Assembly (NCBI GenBank): GCA_963831105.1
Contig: CAWHOS010000008.1
Span: 124,001 to 188,000 of the forward strand
DNA from: DATFQI01 sp963831105
GTDB taxonomy: Bacteria > Actinomycetota > Thermoleophilia > Solirubrobacterales > Solirubrobacteraceae
Direction: 5' to 3'
Length of the DNA: 64,000 nucleotides
The position numbers were made by a program, and so were the translations under genes. Positions within the stretch are counted from its first letter, which is position 1, and each line of letters starts with the position of its first letter. The notes under the pieces were generated by a model. The model had not been told where the DNA came from. It made no database searches and worked only from the letters and a program-made list of their open reading frames with translations. Positions 9,096 through 17,256 of the stretch are shown in pieces.

Positions 9096-10735
9096 TGGCG
9101 GATCTCCTCCGCATCGCGACGGCCGGCTCGGTCGACGACGGCAAGAGCACGCTGATCGGGCGGCTGCTCTACGACTCGAAGTCGCTGATGAGCGACCAGG
9201 TCGCCGACGCGGAGGTCGACCTCGCGCAGATGACCGACGGGCTGCGCGCCGAGCGCGAGCAGGGCATCACGATCGACGTCGCCTACCGCTACTTCGCGAC
9301 CCCGAAGCGCTCGTTCATCATCGCCGACACCCCCGGCCACGTCCGCTACACGCGCAACATGGTCACGGGCGCCTCGACCGCCGACCTCGCCGTCGTGCTG
9401 ATCGACGCGCGCCACGGCGTCGTCGAGCAGTCGCGCCGCCACGCCTGCCTGTCCTCGCTGCTCGGTCTGCGCCACCTGGTCTTCGCGATCAACAAGATGG
9501 ACCTCGTCGACTGGGACGAGGCCCGCTTCCGCGAGATCGAGCGCGACGCGCTGGAGCTCGCGGAGCGGCTCGAGGTGCCCGACGCCCACGTGGTGCCGAT
9601 CTCGGCGCTGAAGGGCGACAACGTCGTCGGGCGCAGCGAGCGGGCGCCGTTCTACGACGGCCCGCCGCTGCTCGACCTGCTCGAGACGGTCGAGATCGCG
9701 CGCGACCGCAACCTCGAGGACATCCGGCTGCCGGTCCAGTGGGTCGTGCGGCCGCGCGACGCCAAGCCCGGCGAGCACCGGCTCTACGCCGGCCAGGTGG
9801 CCTCGGGCGTGATCCGCGCGGGCGACGAGGTGGCGGCGCTGCCCGAGGGAGCGCGCACGCGGATCGAGTCGGTCGAGACCGCCGACGGCCCGCTCGAGGA
9901 GGCCTACCCGCCGATGTCGGTGCTGGTCCGGCTCGCCGACGACCTCGACGTCGGCCGCGGAGACCTGCTCACGTCGCCCGAGGAGGCGCCGCCCGTCGCG
10001 CGCGAGCTCGAGGCGACGGTGTGCTGGATGGCAGACGCGCCGCTGCGCCCCGGGACCAAGCTGCGCCTCAAGCACACGACCCGCACCGTCCGCGCCACGG
10101 TCGAGGCGCTGCTCTCGCGCGTGGACGTGACCAGTCTCGACGAGGACCCGGAGCCCGCCCAGCTCGAGCTCAACGACATCGGCCGCGTGCGGCTGCTCAC
10201 GTCCTCGCCCGTGATGGCCGACCCCTACGACCGCAACCGCGTCACGGGCGCGTTCGTGCTCGTCGACGAGCTCACGCGCGACACCGTCGCCGCCGGCATG
10301 ATCCGCAGCGCCAAGCAGGCCGAGGGCGGGATGGAGGCCGAGCTGGCCTGGGAGCCCCCCGCGCTGGCGCGGGAGGAGCGTTGGGAGGCGATCGGGGCGA
10401 GCGGCGCGACCGCCTGGCTGCGCGCGACCCCCGAGCTTCTGGCCGAGGCCGGCAAGGCCGTCGAGCGCGCGGTCGTCGACCAGGGGCGCTCCGCGTACCT
10501 GATCGACGGCGGGCTCTCCCAGCAGAGCCTGCACCCCGGGCGGCTGGCGCGGCTGTTCGCCGACAGCGGCCAGGTCGCCGTCGTCGCGCTGTCCGCCGCC
10601 TCCGCCGAGGCCCGGCGCGAGGCGCGCGAGCTGCACGCGCTGGCCGACCTGCCCTTCCTTGACGTGCACATCCCCGACGGAGAGGCGCCGGAGCGAACGG
10701 CTGAGCGTGTGCTCGAGGCGCTGAAGGAGGCCTGA
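9095..10735 (+). CDS. cysN: Sulfate adenylyltransferase subunit 1 with an eroded APS-kinase-like C-terminus
   Basis: 546 aa from GTG 9095. The GTPase half is complete: GSVDDGKST (G1), EREQGITIDVAYR, DTPGH, NKMD and SALKG, then EF-Tu-like beta-barrel domains to about residue 420. The last 120 residues follow the CysC order (RWEAIGASGATAWL, YLIDGG, ARLFADSG, LPFLDVHI) but the P-loop GLSGSGKST is replaced by RATPELLAEAG and the long APS-binding middle is missing. So the CysN part should be active, the kinase part almost certainly not. PAPS for the neighbouring sulfotransferase then needs a separate APS kinase, not seen in this window. Alternatively the tail is a structural or regulatory domain. 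Confidence 0.9.
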   Translation: MADLLRIATAGSVDDGKSTLIGRLLYDSKSLMSDQVADAEVDLAQMTDGLRAEREQGITIDVAYRYFATPKRSFIIADTPGHVRYTRNMVTGASTADLAVVLIDARHGVVEQSRRHACLSSLLGLRHLVFAINKMDLVDWDEARFREIERDALELAERLEVPDAHVVPISALKGDNVVGRSERAPFYDGPPLLDLLETVEIARDRNLEDIRLPVQWVVRPRDAKPGEHRLYAGQVASGVIRAGDEVAALPEGARTRIESVETADGPLEEAYPPMSVLVRLADDLDVGRGDLLTSPEEAPPVARELEATVCWMADAPLRPGTKLRLKHTTRTVRATVEALLSRVDVTSLDEDPEPAQLELNDIGRVRLLTSSPVMADPYDRNRVTGAFVLVDELTRDTVAAGMIRSAKQAEGGMEAELAWEPPALAREERWEAIGASGATAWLRATPELLAEAGKAVERAVVDQGRSAYLIDGGLSQQSLHPGRLARLFADSGQVAVVALSAASAEARREARELHALADLPFLDVHIPDGEAPERTAERVLEALKEA

Positions 10736-10736
10736 C

Positions 10737-11318
10737 ATGCGCAAGCTGGCCCTGGTCGCGGTGATCGGACTCGCGGCCCAGCTCGTCGACGGCGCGCTCG
10801 GCATGGCCTACGGGGCCACCTCCACCAGCCTGCTGCTCAGCGCCGGGCTGGCGCCCGCGGTCGTCTCGGCCACCGTCCACCTCGCCGAGATCGGCACCAC
10901 CGCCGCCTCCGGGGCCGCCCACTGGCGCTTCCGCAACGTCGACTGGGTGTGGATGGAGCCGCGCAAGGTGATCGGCTCGGTCGACACGAGCGAGTTCGCC
11001 GTCGCGCTCGGCGCCTCGGCGGGCTTCCTCGTCGGGCTCGGCGCGGAGCGGATCGACTTCGGGTTCGCCGCCGCGCTGCTCGCGGGCGGGCTCGTCGCGG
11101 CGCCGATCGCCGCCTACCTCGTGAAGATCCTGCCACCGCGCCTGCTCGGGGCCGCGGTCGGCGGGCTGATCGTGCTCACCAACGGCCGCACGCTCGGCGA
11201 GGCGCTCGGCGCCTCGGGCGAGCAGATCACCACGCTGACGGTGATCGTCGCGGTGCTGTGGGCGGCCTCGGTCGCCGTCGCGATCGCGGCGGTCCGGCGC
11301 GAGCCCGAGCCGGCCTAG
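10737..11318 (+). CDS. TauE/SafE (TSUP) permease, short form with apparent internal deletion
   Basis: 193 aa, against about 240-300 for the family. The first part (AQLVDGALGMAYGATSTSLLLSAG, VHLAEIGTTAASGAAHWRF) and the last part (MEPRKVIGSVDTSEF, LLAGGLVAAPIAAYLVK, LPPRLLGAAVGGLIVLTN) match well, but they are joined at NVDW-VWMEPRKV and the middle helices with the Gly-rich GGGGWGP-type loop are absent. The family exports sulfite, sulfonates or related anions. The location after cysN fits sulfite or sulfate export. The stop overlaps the convergent small gene. Confidence 0.8.
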   Translation: MRKLALVAVIGLAAQLVDGALGMAYGATSTSLLLSAGLAPAVVSATVHLAEIGTTAASGAAHWRFRNVDWVWMEPRKVIGSVDTSEFAVALGASAGFLVGLGAERIDFGFAAALLAGGLVAAPIAAYLVKILPPRLLGAAVGGLIVLTNGRTLGEALGASGEQITTLTVIVAVLWAASVAVAIAAVRREPEPA

Positions 11319-11473
11319 AGCAGCGCGAGCAGCAGCACGATCACGACCAGCACGAACAGCACCGAGCCGGCAGCGGCGGCCTGCCACTGGTTGTCCCAGA
11401 AGCCCGGCTTGGCGCGGTCGCGCGTGTGGCGGCCCTCGGGCGGCTCGCCGACCCAGTCGTCGTCGTCGGCCAT
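11315..11473 (-). CDS. Small single-pass membrane protein, 52 aa
   Basis: ATG 11473 to TAG 11315. An acidic head (MADDDDWVGEPPEGRH), a charged middle, and one hydrophobic helix at the C-terminus (SVLFVLVVIVLLLALL). The start overlaps the stop of the upstream secreted-protein gene (TGATG), so the two are probably translated together. Function unknown; it could be a membrane partner of that protein. Confidence 0.65.
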   Translation of the reverse strand: MADDDDWVGEPPEGRHTRDRAKPGFWDNQWQAAAAGSVLFVLVVIVLLLALL

Positions 11474-11955
11474 CAGTCGATCACCCGCCCGACGGATACC
11501 CGGCGCACCGTCCCGCCGCGGATCAGGAAGTCCGTGACGATCTCACCGGCGGTGAAGCGGCCCGTGTGACAGGAGCGGAAGCCGGCGATCGTCTCGCAGC
11601 GGACGCCGCGCACGCGCGCCCGCACCGTCGCCTCGGTCGAGCCCACGCCGACGTTGCGCCGCGTGCGGTCTCCCCGCCCCGTGGTCGAGACGGTGCTGAC
11701 CTCGCGCCGGCCCTGGAAGATGACCGTGATGCCGCCGCGGAAGCGGTACTGCACGAAGCGTCCGAAGTCGTTGGTCCCCGTGCGGATCGAGGACGGCGTG
11801 CCGAGTGCGGCCCGCACCTCGGCGCGCGTGTTGCCCAGGCGCGCCCCGGCGATGCCGCGGTCGACCTGGATCAGCGCCTCCGCCGCCGCCGGCGCCCCGA
11901 GGGGCGCCAGCAGGGCGACGGCGGTCAGCGTCACTGTGCGCGAAAGTCGAGCCAT
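11473..11955 (-). CDS. Secreted protein of unknown function
   Basis: 160 aa. A clear signal peptide (MARLSRTVTLTAVALLAPLG...AAAEA) precedes a compact domain with LGNTRAEVRAALGTPSSI, which resembles small periplasmic domains that recur in actinobacteria. Two Cys (VRCETIAGFRSCHTG) could form a disulfide. A GGAGGA ribosome-binding site lies at 11966-11971, so this is one of the few genes here with a conventional leader. I do not recognise a function. Confidence 0.7.
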   Translation of the reverse strand: MARLSRTVTLTAVALLAPLGAPAAAEALIQVDRGIAGARLGNTRAEVRAALGTPSSIRTGTNDFGRFVQYRFRGGITVIFQGRREVSTVSTTGRGDRTRRNVGVGSTEATVRARVRGVRCETIAGFRSCHTGRFTAGEIVTDFLIRGGTVRRVSVGRVID

Positions 11956-12020
11956 TGCTCCCGTGTCCTCCCCAGGACTCGTGTTGCGGGCGAAGCTAGC
12001 ACGGGATCCGCGGAGCGGAA

Positions 12021-12026
12021 TAGGCT
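12021..12026 (+). promoter_or_regulatory. Putative leaderless -10 element for the SpoIIE-type phosphatase
   Basis: TAGGCT ends 7 nt before ATG 12034. Confidence 0.45.
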
Positions 12027-12033
12027 CGCTCTC

Positions 12034-13637
12034 ATGTTGGAGGAGCGCGGCATCGAGCACGCCGCGGGGTCGCAGACATGGCTGCGGCGGACGCTCGAGG
12101 AGATCGTGTCGCAGGTGCGGCGGCTGCTGGACGTCACCGGCGTCTCGTTCCTGGTCGTCGATCCCGCGCACGCCCACATCCACCCCGCCGCGTCCTGGTT
12201 CGCCTCCGACGCCGTCCGCGCCGCGTTCGGGCCCGTGCTCGACCGGCCCTACGAGCCAGAGCGCGGCGGCGTCACCGAGGCGGCCGTGGAGACCGGCAGC
12301 CCGGTCCGGATCGAGCGCATGGAGGACTGGCCCGGAGCGAAGGCCCTGCACGACCGCCTCTACGAGCGCCTGGACGCGGAGACCGCCGCCCGCCTGTGGG
12401 ACTGGTACAGCAGCTCATCGTTCCTCTCCTGCCCCGTGCGCACCCGTGACGGGCGCATCCTCGGCGTGCTGGCGATCGCCCGCTCGCTCCCCCAGCCGGC
12501 CTTCAGCGCCGAGGACCTGCGGGTCACCGAGGTGCTGGCCGACCTCGCCGCCTTCGCGCTCGAGCGCTCGCAGCTGCTCGACGCCGAGGAGTCGCTCGGG
12601 CGGGCCACGCGGGCCATCACCGCCACGCTCGATCCCGTCGAGGTCGAGGCCGCGATGCTCGAGCAGGTCCGCGAGCAGACCGGCGCGGCCGACGCCGCCT
12701 TCGTCCGCGCCGACCCGGCCGGGCGGGTCCGCGGCGGCGCCGAGCCGGCGCTGACCGGCGACGAGGTGCGGGTGCCCGTGGCGCTGGGCGCGCGGCTGTT
12801 CGGCGTGCTCACCGCGCGCGCCCCGGACGCCGGCTTCGCGGCCGGCGGCGTCACGCGCCTGGTCGCGCTCGCGCCCATGGCCGCGGCGGCGCTCGCCAAC
12901 GCCCACGCCTACGACCGCGAGCGGCGGGTGGCGCGCGCGATGACGGCCGGGTTCGTGCCCCAGCGCCCGCCGGCGCTCGACGATCACGAGGTCGGCCTCG
13001 TCTACGAGCCGGCCGGGCACGAGGTCTCGGGCGGCGACGTGTTCGGGATCTGGACGCTGCCGGGAGGCGGGCTCGGGCTGCTGGTGGGCGACGTCAGCGG
13101 CAGCGGGCTCGAGGTCGCCGCGACCGCCGCGATGGTGCGCTTCTTCGTCGAGGCGCGGACGTTCGACTGCGACCGCCCGGCGGAGGTGCTGCGCCAGACC
13201 AACGCGATCCTGCGCTCGCGGCTGCCCGAGGGGCTGTTCGTGCCGGCCTTCCTGGCGATCGTCGAGGGCCGCCGCCTGCGCTGGTGCAACGCGGGCCACC
13301 CGCCGCCGCAGCTGTTGTGGGCGAGCGCCGCCGATCCGTCCGCCGCGCTGGGCACGACCGGCCTGCCGCTCGGCATCGACGAGGACGCCGACCTACGAGG
13401 AGCGCGAGTGCGAGCTGGCCCCGGGCGACGTGCTCGTCGCCGCCACCGACGGGCTCTGGGAGGCGCGCCGCGACGGCGTGCAGTTCGGCGACGAGCGGCT
13501 CGGCGCCCTGCTCGCCGAGCACGGCCGCGCGCTTGACCCGCAGGCGCTCGCCGAGCGGCTGCGCGACGAGGCGCACGCGTGGGCGCCGGCAGCTCGACGA
13601 CGACCTCGTCGTGCTCGCCGTGCGGGTCCGCCGATGA
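12034..13637 (+). CDS. GAF-SpoIIE (PP2C-type) serine phosphatase, two frameshifts
   Basis: About 533 aa after correction. Residues about 20-190 form a GAF domain (VTGVSFLVVDPAHAHIHPAASWF), about 200-300 a second weaker GAF, and about 320-530 a SpoIIE/PP2C phosphatase with GGDVFGIW, LLVGDVSGSG, RWCNAGHPPP and ATDGLWEAR; the metal-binding Asp residues are present. Such enzymes dephosphorylate anti-sigma-factor antagonists (STAS proteins) in partner-switching systems. Frameshifts are +1 near 13393 (extra C in gacctacg) and +1 near 13585, before RQLDDDLVVLAVRVRR. The stop overlaps the next start in ATGA. A STAS protein is encoded at 16871, a possible but unlinked substrate. Confidence 0.85.
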
Positions 13638-14099
13638 GCGCGGCGCTGCGCGCCGAGACCCCTGACGGCCCGGCCTCGCGGGCGCTGTGGGCGGAGTACC
13701 AGGCGCTGCTGGGCGAGCGGCTCGACGCGCCGGTCGCCGACCCCGACCACATCTTCGCCTCGCCCGAGTCGTTCACCGGGCCGGGCTCCGCCTGGCTGGT
13801 CGCCTACGACGGCGAGCGGCCCGGTGGCCTGCGGCGGCCTGCGCGCGCTCGACGCCGAGACCGGCGAGATCAAGCGCATGTTCGTCACGGCGGCCGCACG
13901 CGGGCGAGGGCACGCGCGGGCGCTGCTCGCCGAGCTCGAGCGCCGCGCGGCCGCCGCCGGCCAGCGGCGCGTGCGCCTGATCACGACCGAGGTGCTGCGC
14001 GAGGCGCGCCGCCTCTACGAGGACGCCGGCTACGCGATCGTCGCGACGCCGCGCGAGGGCGCGCGCCAGGACTACCTGATGGAGAAGCGCCTCTCGTAG
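13634..14099 (+). CDS. GNAT-family N-acetyltransferase (one frameshift)
   Basis: About 154 aa after correction. The acetyl-CoA motif is KRMFVTAAARGRGHARALL, followed by LITTEVLREARRLYEDAGY, the usual GNAT C-terminal pattern. The frame shifts +1 at 13823-13824; dropping one G restores DGERPVACGGLRAL. ATGA overlap with the phosphatase gene suggests co-translation. Substrate unknown. Confidence 0.8.
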
Positions 14100-14102
14100 G
14101 CT
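14097..14102 (+). promoter_or_regulatory. Putative leaderless -10 element for the EamA transporter
   Basis: TAGGCT overlaps the acetyltransferase stop and ends 7 nt before GTG 14110. Confidence 0.4.
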
Positions 14103-14109
14103 GGGGCGG

Positions 14110-14991
14110 GTGCCCCGCTCGCTGGTCTGGACCCTCTACGCGTGCCTGGTGGTGATCTGGTCGAGCACGTGGGTGGCGATCAAGATCGGCCTCGAGGACC
14201 TGCCGCCGCTGCTCGGCGCGGGGATCCGGTTCTCCCTCGCCGGGGTCGGGCTGCTCGTGCTCGCGCGGCTGATGGGGCGGCCGCTGCGCACCGACGCGCG
14301 GCTGGCGACGGTGCTCGCGCTGCTCCCGTTCGCGGCCGCGTACGGGCTGATCTACTGGGGCGAGCAGTACGTGCCGTCGGGGCTGGCGGCGGTGCTGTTC
14401 GGGATCATGCCGCTCTACAGCGCGACGCTCGCGGCGCTGCTGCTCGCTGGCGAGCCGCTGCGGCCGCGGCTGATCGCGGGCATCGCGGTCGCGCTGGCGG
14501 GGCTGTCGCTGGCGTTCGGGGAGACGCTCGAGCTGGGCCACAGCGAGTACGCGCTCGCGGCGGCGATCGCGTGCGCGGCCGCGCCGTTCGCGAGCGCGAT
14601 CGGCAACGTGGCGATCAAGCGCGACGGCGGCGCGCTCGACGCGATCGTGCTCAACGGCTGGGCGATGCTCGGCGGCGGCGGGCTGCTGCTCGCCGTCTCC
14701 GCCGCGTCCGAGGCGTGGGAGGTCAGCTGGAGCGCGCAGGCGATCGGCTCGATCGCCTACCTGGCGGTGATCGGCTCCGCGGTGCCGTTCGTGACGCTGA
14801 CCGTCCTGCTGCGCGAGCTGCCCGCGGTGACGGTCTCCTACATCACGCTGCTGCTGCCGTTCGGCGCGCTCGCCTTCGGCGCCGCGCTCTACGACGAGCC
14901 CGTCACGCTGCCGGCTCTGGCGGGCGCCGCGCTCGTGGCCGCCGGCCTGGCCGTCGCCCAGTACCGCACGCGGCGCCGGGCGATGGCCTAG
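14110..14991 (+). CDS. EamA/DMT-family transporter
   Basis: 293 aa from GTG 14110, ten predicted hydrophobic helices in two repeats of the EamA domain (WSSTWVAIKIGLEDLPPLL near the start and an internal repeat ending PAVTVSYITLLLPFGALAFG). The family exports amino acids, sugars or other metabolites. Substrate unknown. It ends 4 nt before the convergent metallophosphoesterase stop. Confidence 0.85.
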   Translation: MPRSLVWTLYACLVVIWSSTWVAIKIGLEDLPPLLGAGIRFSLAGVGLLVLARLMGRPLRTDARLATVLALLPFAAAYGLIYWGEQYVPSGLAAVLFGIMPLYSATLAALLLAGEPLRPRLIAGIAVALAGLSLAFGETLELGHSEYALAAAIACAAAPFASAIGNVAIKRDGGALDAIVLNGWAMLGGGGLLLAVSAASEAWEVSWSAQAIGSIAYLAVIGSAVPFVTLTVLLRELPAVTVSYITLLLPFGALAFGAALYDEPVTLPALAGAALVAAGLAVAQYRTRRRAMA

Positions 14992-14995
14992 CGCA

Positions 14996-16819
14996 CTAGC
15001 GCGGGTCGCGCACCACGAGCTCGACGTTGCGGTCGCCCTCGGCCCCGCGCGCGTCGTCGCGGCCGTCCTCGCCGTTCTGCGCGTCCGGGTCGTTGTAGGA
15101 GAGCTCGCGTGAGATCGACGCGAGCTGCTTCGCCGAGGACCCGGTGCCCGAGCCCGGGTTGGGCGGCGCGTCGTGGTCGAGCAGCGTGCCCCAGATCGAC
15201 AGGCTGCCGTCGCCGTTGTCGACGAGGTCGAGCAGCCGCGACTGCTGCGGCCAGTCGATGTGCGCGGCGGTCGTGACCTGCCAGAAGCCGCCGTCGGCAC
15301 GGCCGCTCGCCTCGTCGCCGTCGACGCCCGAGCGCGGCACCGCGCGGATCCGGTTGCGGTGCTCGTGGCCCGTGATGTAGCCGACCACCGTCGGGTGGCG
15401 CAGGAACAGGCACTTGACGGTCTCGGCCGGGCCGGGCGCCTCCGGGCAGGGGCTCTGCGGCGAGCTCTCGCCGAGGTGGACGTCGTCGTAGGGCGGCGGC
15501 GGGTTGTCGCCGGGCGGGAACGGGCTCGCCGCCTGGTTCATGGTCTCCAGCGTGTGGTGGGCGAACACGAGCGTCAGCTCGCGCGCCGCGTCGGCCTCGG
15601 CGAGCTGCCCGTCGAGCCAGGTGAACTGCTCCTGGTCGAGGTTGCCGCCGTCGCCGCCCGCGTCAGAGACGGAGTCGAGCACCACGAAGCGCACGCCCGG
15701 CCGCGGGTGGAACGCGTAGTAGCCCTGCCCGCCGGCGATGTTGTCCGCCGTGAAGCCGTGGCCGACCGGCGTGCCGGTGGTGACGAAGTGCTGCTGGATG
15801 TACTCGTGCTTGAGCAGCAGGTGGCGGCGCGGGTCCTGCGGGACGGTCGTCGTCAGCGACGGGTCGGCCGCCGCGGCGATCAGCGCGGCGCGCAGGCCGG
15901 CCGGCGAGGTGTCGGCGCCCGCGGGCAGCTCCTTGACCTTCACGCAGCCCGTGGCGAGCGCGTCGAACGCCGCGTTGCGGTTCTGGTTGCCCTGGACCAG
16001 CCCGTCGTGGTTGCCGAAGATGCCGTACCAGGGCAGGTCGCCGAAGCCCTTGGGCAGGAACGGCTCGTTCATGCGCTCGAACAGGCCCGGGAAGTCGCGC
16101 ACCTGGCTGGAGCGCTGGGCCTCGGCCTCGTTCTGCTCCTGGAGCGGCGAGTAGCCCGGCCCGTCCTGGCCGTCGCTGGCGTCCGGCTCGTAGTACTCGC
16201 GGCCGCCGCGGACGCCGTCGTAGCGGGTGCCGTCCGGCACGGTGCCGCAGGTGCCCTCCACGCCCGAGTCGGGCTCGATCTGCTTCGTCGCGGGCCGCAG
16301 GCCGGCGGGCACGCAGGAGCCGGGGTCGCCGTTGGCCTCGCCGTCGAGGATGTCGATCATCCAGCGCGTCTCGTTGCACTGGGTGTTGTCCGTGTTGTCG
16401 CCGGTCGTCATCACCGCGTCGATGCGGCGGTGCGTGACGGGGCTGACGGCGTCGACCATCTCGCGCACCATCGCGTCGGCGACCTGCGGGCCGATGCCCT
16501 CGTGCGGCCGGTAGGCGGAGGTGAAGGGCGGGCCGACCTTGTCGAGGAACTCCACGCGCGCGGGCGACTCCTCGTCGACGACGTGGATGTCGGTCAGCTG
16601 GCCGAAGGTCCACAGGGCGGTCCCGCGCGCGGCCGTGCGCGTGCCGAGCTCGCCGCGCTGCTCATAGGCGTCGCCCGGCGCGGTCTCGAGCCGGTTGTCG
16701 CCGTCGCGGTCGGCGATCGTCTGGGTGGCCGTGGAGGAGGCGCCGGCGGCGATGGCGACGCCGCCCGCGGCGAGCGCGAGCGTGATCGCGAGGGCCGGCA
16801 GGGATCGCCATCTGCGCAT
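14996..16819 (-). CDS. Secreted metallophosphoesterase, TIGR03767/PPA1498-like
   Basis: 607 aa. A signal peptide (ALAITLALAAGGVAIAAGA) is followed by the calcineurin-type phosphoesterase set: LTDIHVVD, TTGDNTDN, GNHDG, VFAHHT and GHEHRN, with long insertions between them rich in Asp and Pro. This order and size match the PPA1498 family of actinobacterial exported phosphoesterases, whose substrate is not established. It probably acts outside the membrane. The gene is intact through 1.8 kb, which contrasts with the frameshifted genes around it. Confidence 0.85.
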   Translation of the reverse strand: MRRWRSLPALAITLALAAGGVAIAAGASSTATQTIADRDGDNRLETAPGDAYEQRGELGTRTAARGTALWTFGQLTDIHVVDEESPARVEFLDKVGPPFTSAYRPHEGIGPQVADAMVREMVDAVSPVTHRRIDAVMTTGDNTDNTQCNETRWMIDILDGEANGDPGSCVPAGLRPATKQIEPDSGVEGTCGTVPDGTRYDGVRGGREYYEPDASDGQDGPGYSPLQEQNEAEAQRSSQVRDFPGLFERMNEPFLPKGFGDLPWYGIFGNHDGLVQGNQNRNAAFDALATGCVKVKELPAGADTSPAGLRAALIAAAADPSLTTTVPQDPRRHLLLKHEYIQQHFVTTGTPVGHGFTADNIAGGQGYYAFHPRPGVRFVVLDSVSDAGGDGGNLDQEQFTWLDGQLAEADAARELTLVFAHHTLETMNQAASPFPPGDNPPPPYDDVHLGESSPQSPCPEAPGPAETVKCLFLRHPTVVGYITGHEHRNRIRAVPRSGVDGDEASGRADGGFWQVTTAAHIDWPQQSRLLDLVDNGDGSLSIWGTLLDHDAPPNPGSGTGSSAKQLASISRELSYNDPDAQNGEDGRDDARGAEGDRNVELVVRDPR

Positions 16820-16827
16820 GGCCGGGC

Positions 16828-16833
16828 ACGGTA
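16828..16833 (-). promoter_or_regulatory. Putative leaderless -10 element for the metallophosphoesterase
   Basis: TACCGT on the minus strand ends 8 nt before ATG 16819. Confidence 0.45.
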
Positions 16834-16870
16834 CGCAACGCCCGCCGCCGCTGCGCCGGTTCCCGGAGCG

Positions 16871-17210
16871 TCAGGCGAAGACGGCCTCGGGGCCGTTCAC
16901 GATCTCGAACGCCTCGTCGACGGCCGTGAGCTGGAACACGCGCTGCACAGCCGCCGACCCGCGCACGAGCACGAGCCGGCGGCCCGCCTTCATCGCGCGC
17001 CGCCGTGCGGCCACGAGCCGGGACAGCCCGGTCGAGTCGAGGAACGTCAGCTCGCGCAGGTCCAGGCAGATGCACCTCGGGCCCGAGCGCCTCCACGCGC
17101 TTCAGCTCCTCGTCGAACGAGTACGCGTGCTCGAGGTCGAGCTCGCCACGCAGCACGATCTTCACGGCGTTCTCGCGGAGCTGCTCGATGGTAAGGGCAA
17201 GTCCCCTCAT
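16871..17210 (-). CDS. STAS-domain protein (anti-sigma factor antagonist-like), one frameshift
   Basis: About 112 aa after correction, start ATG 17210. IVLRGELDLEHAYSFDEEL is the first half of a STAS domain; after a +1 shift near 17070-17077 the second half reads CLDLRELTFLDSTGLSRLV, where DSTG holds the Ser normally phosphorylated by an anti-sigma kinase. The end is VDEAFEIVNGPEAVFA. No kinase or sigma factor gene is adjacent. The SpoIIE-type phosphatase at 12034 could act on it. Confidence 0.8.
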
Positions 17211-17256
17211 CCAGTTCCCTTCCCCCTTATGGTCTTCGCGCTGACAGTACCCCCTC

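Noticed and set aside
1128..13637. Programmed ribosomal frameshifting as the reason for the frame changes
   Set aside because: The sites have no shared slippery heptamer and occur in unrelated genes, including ones never known to use it.
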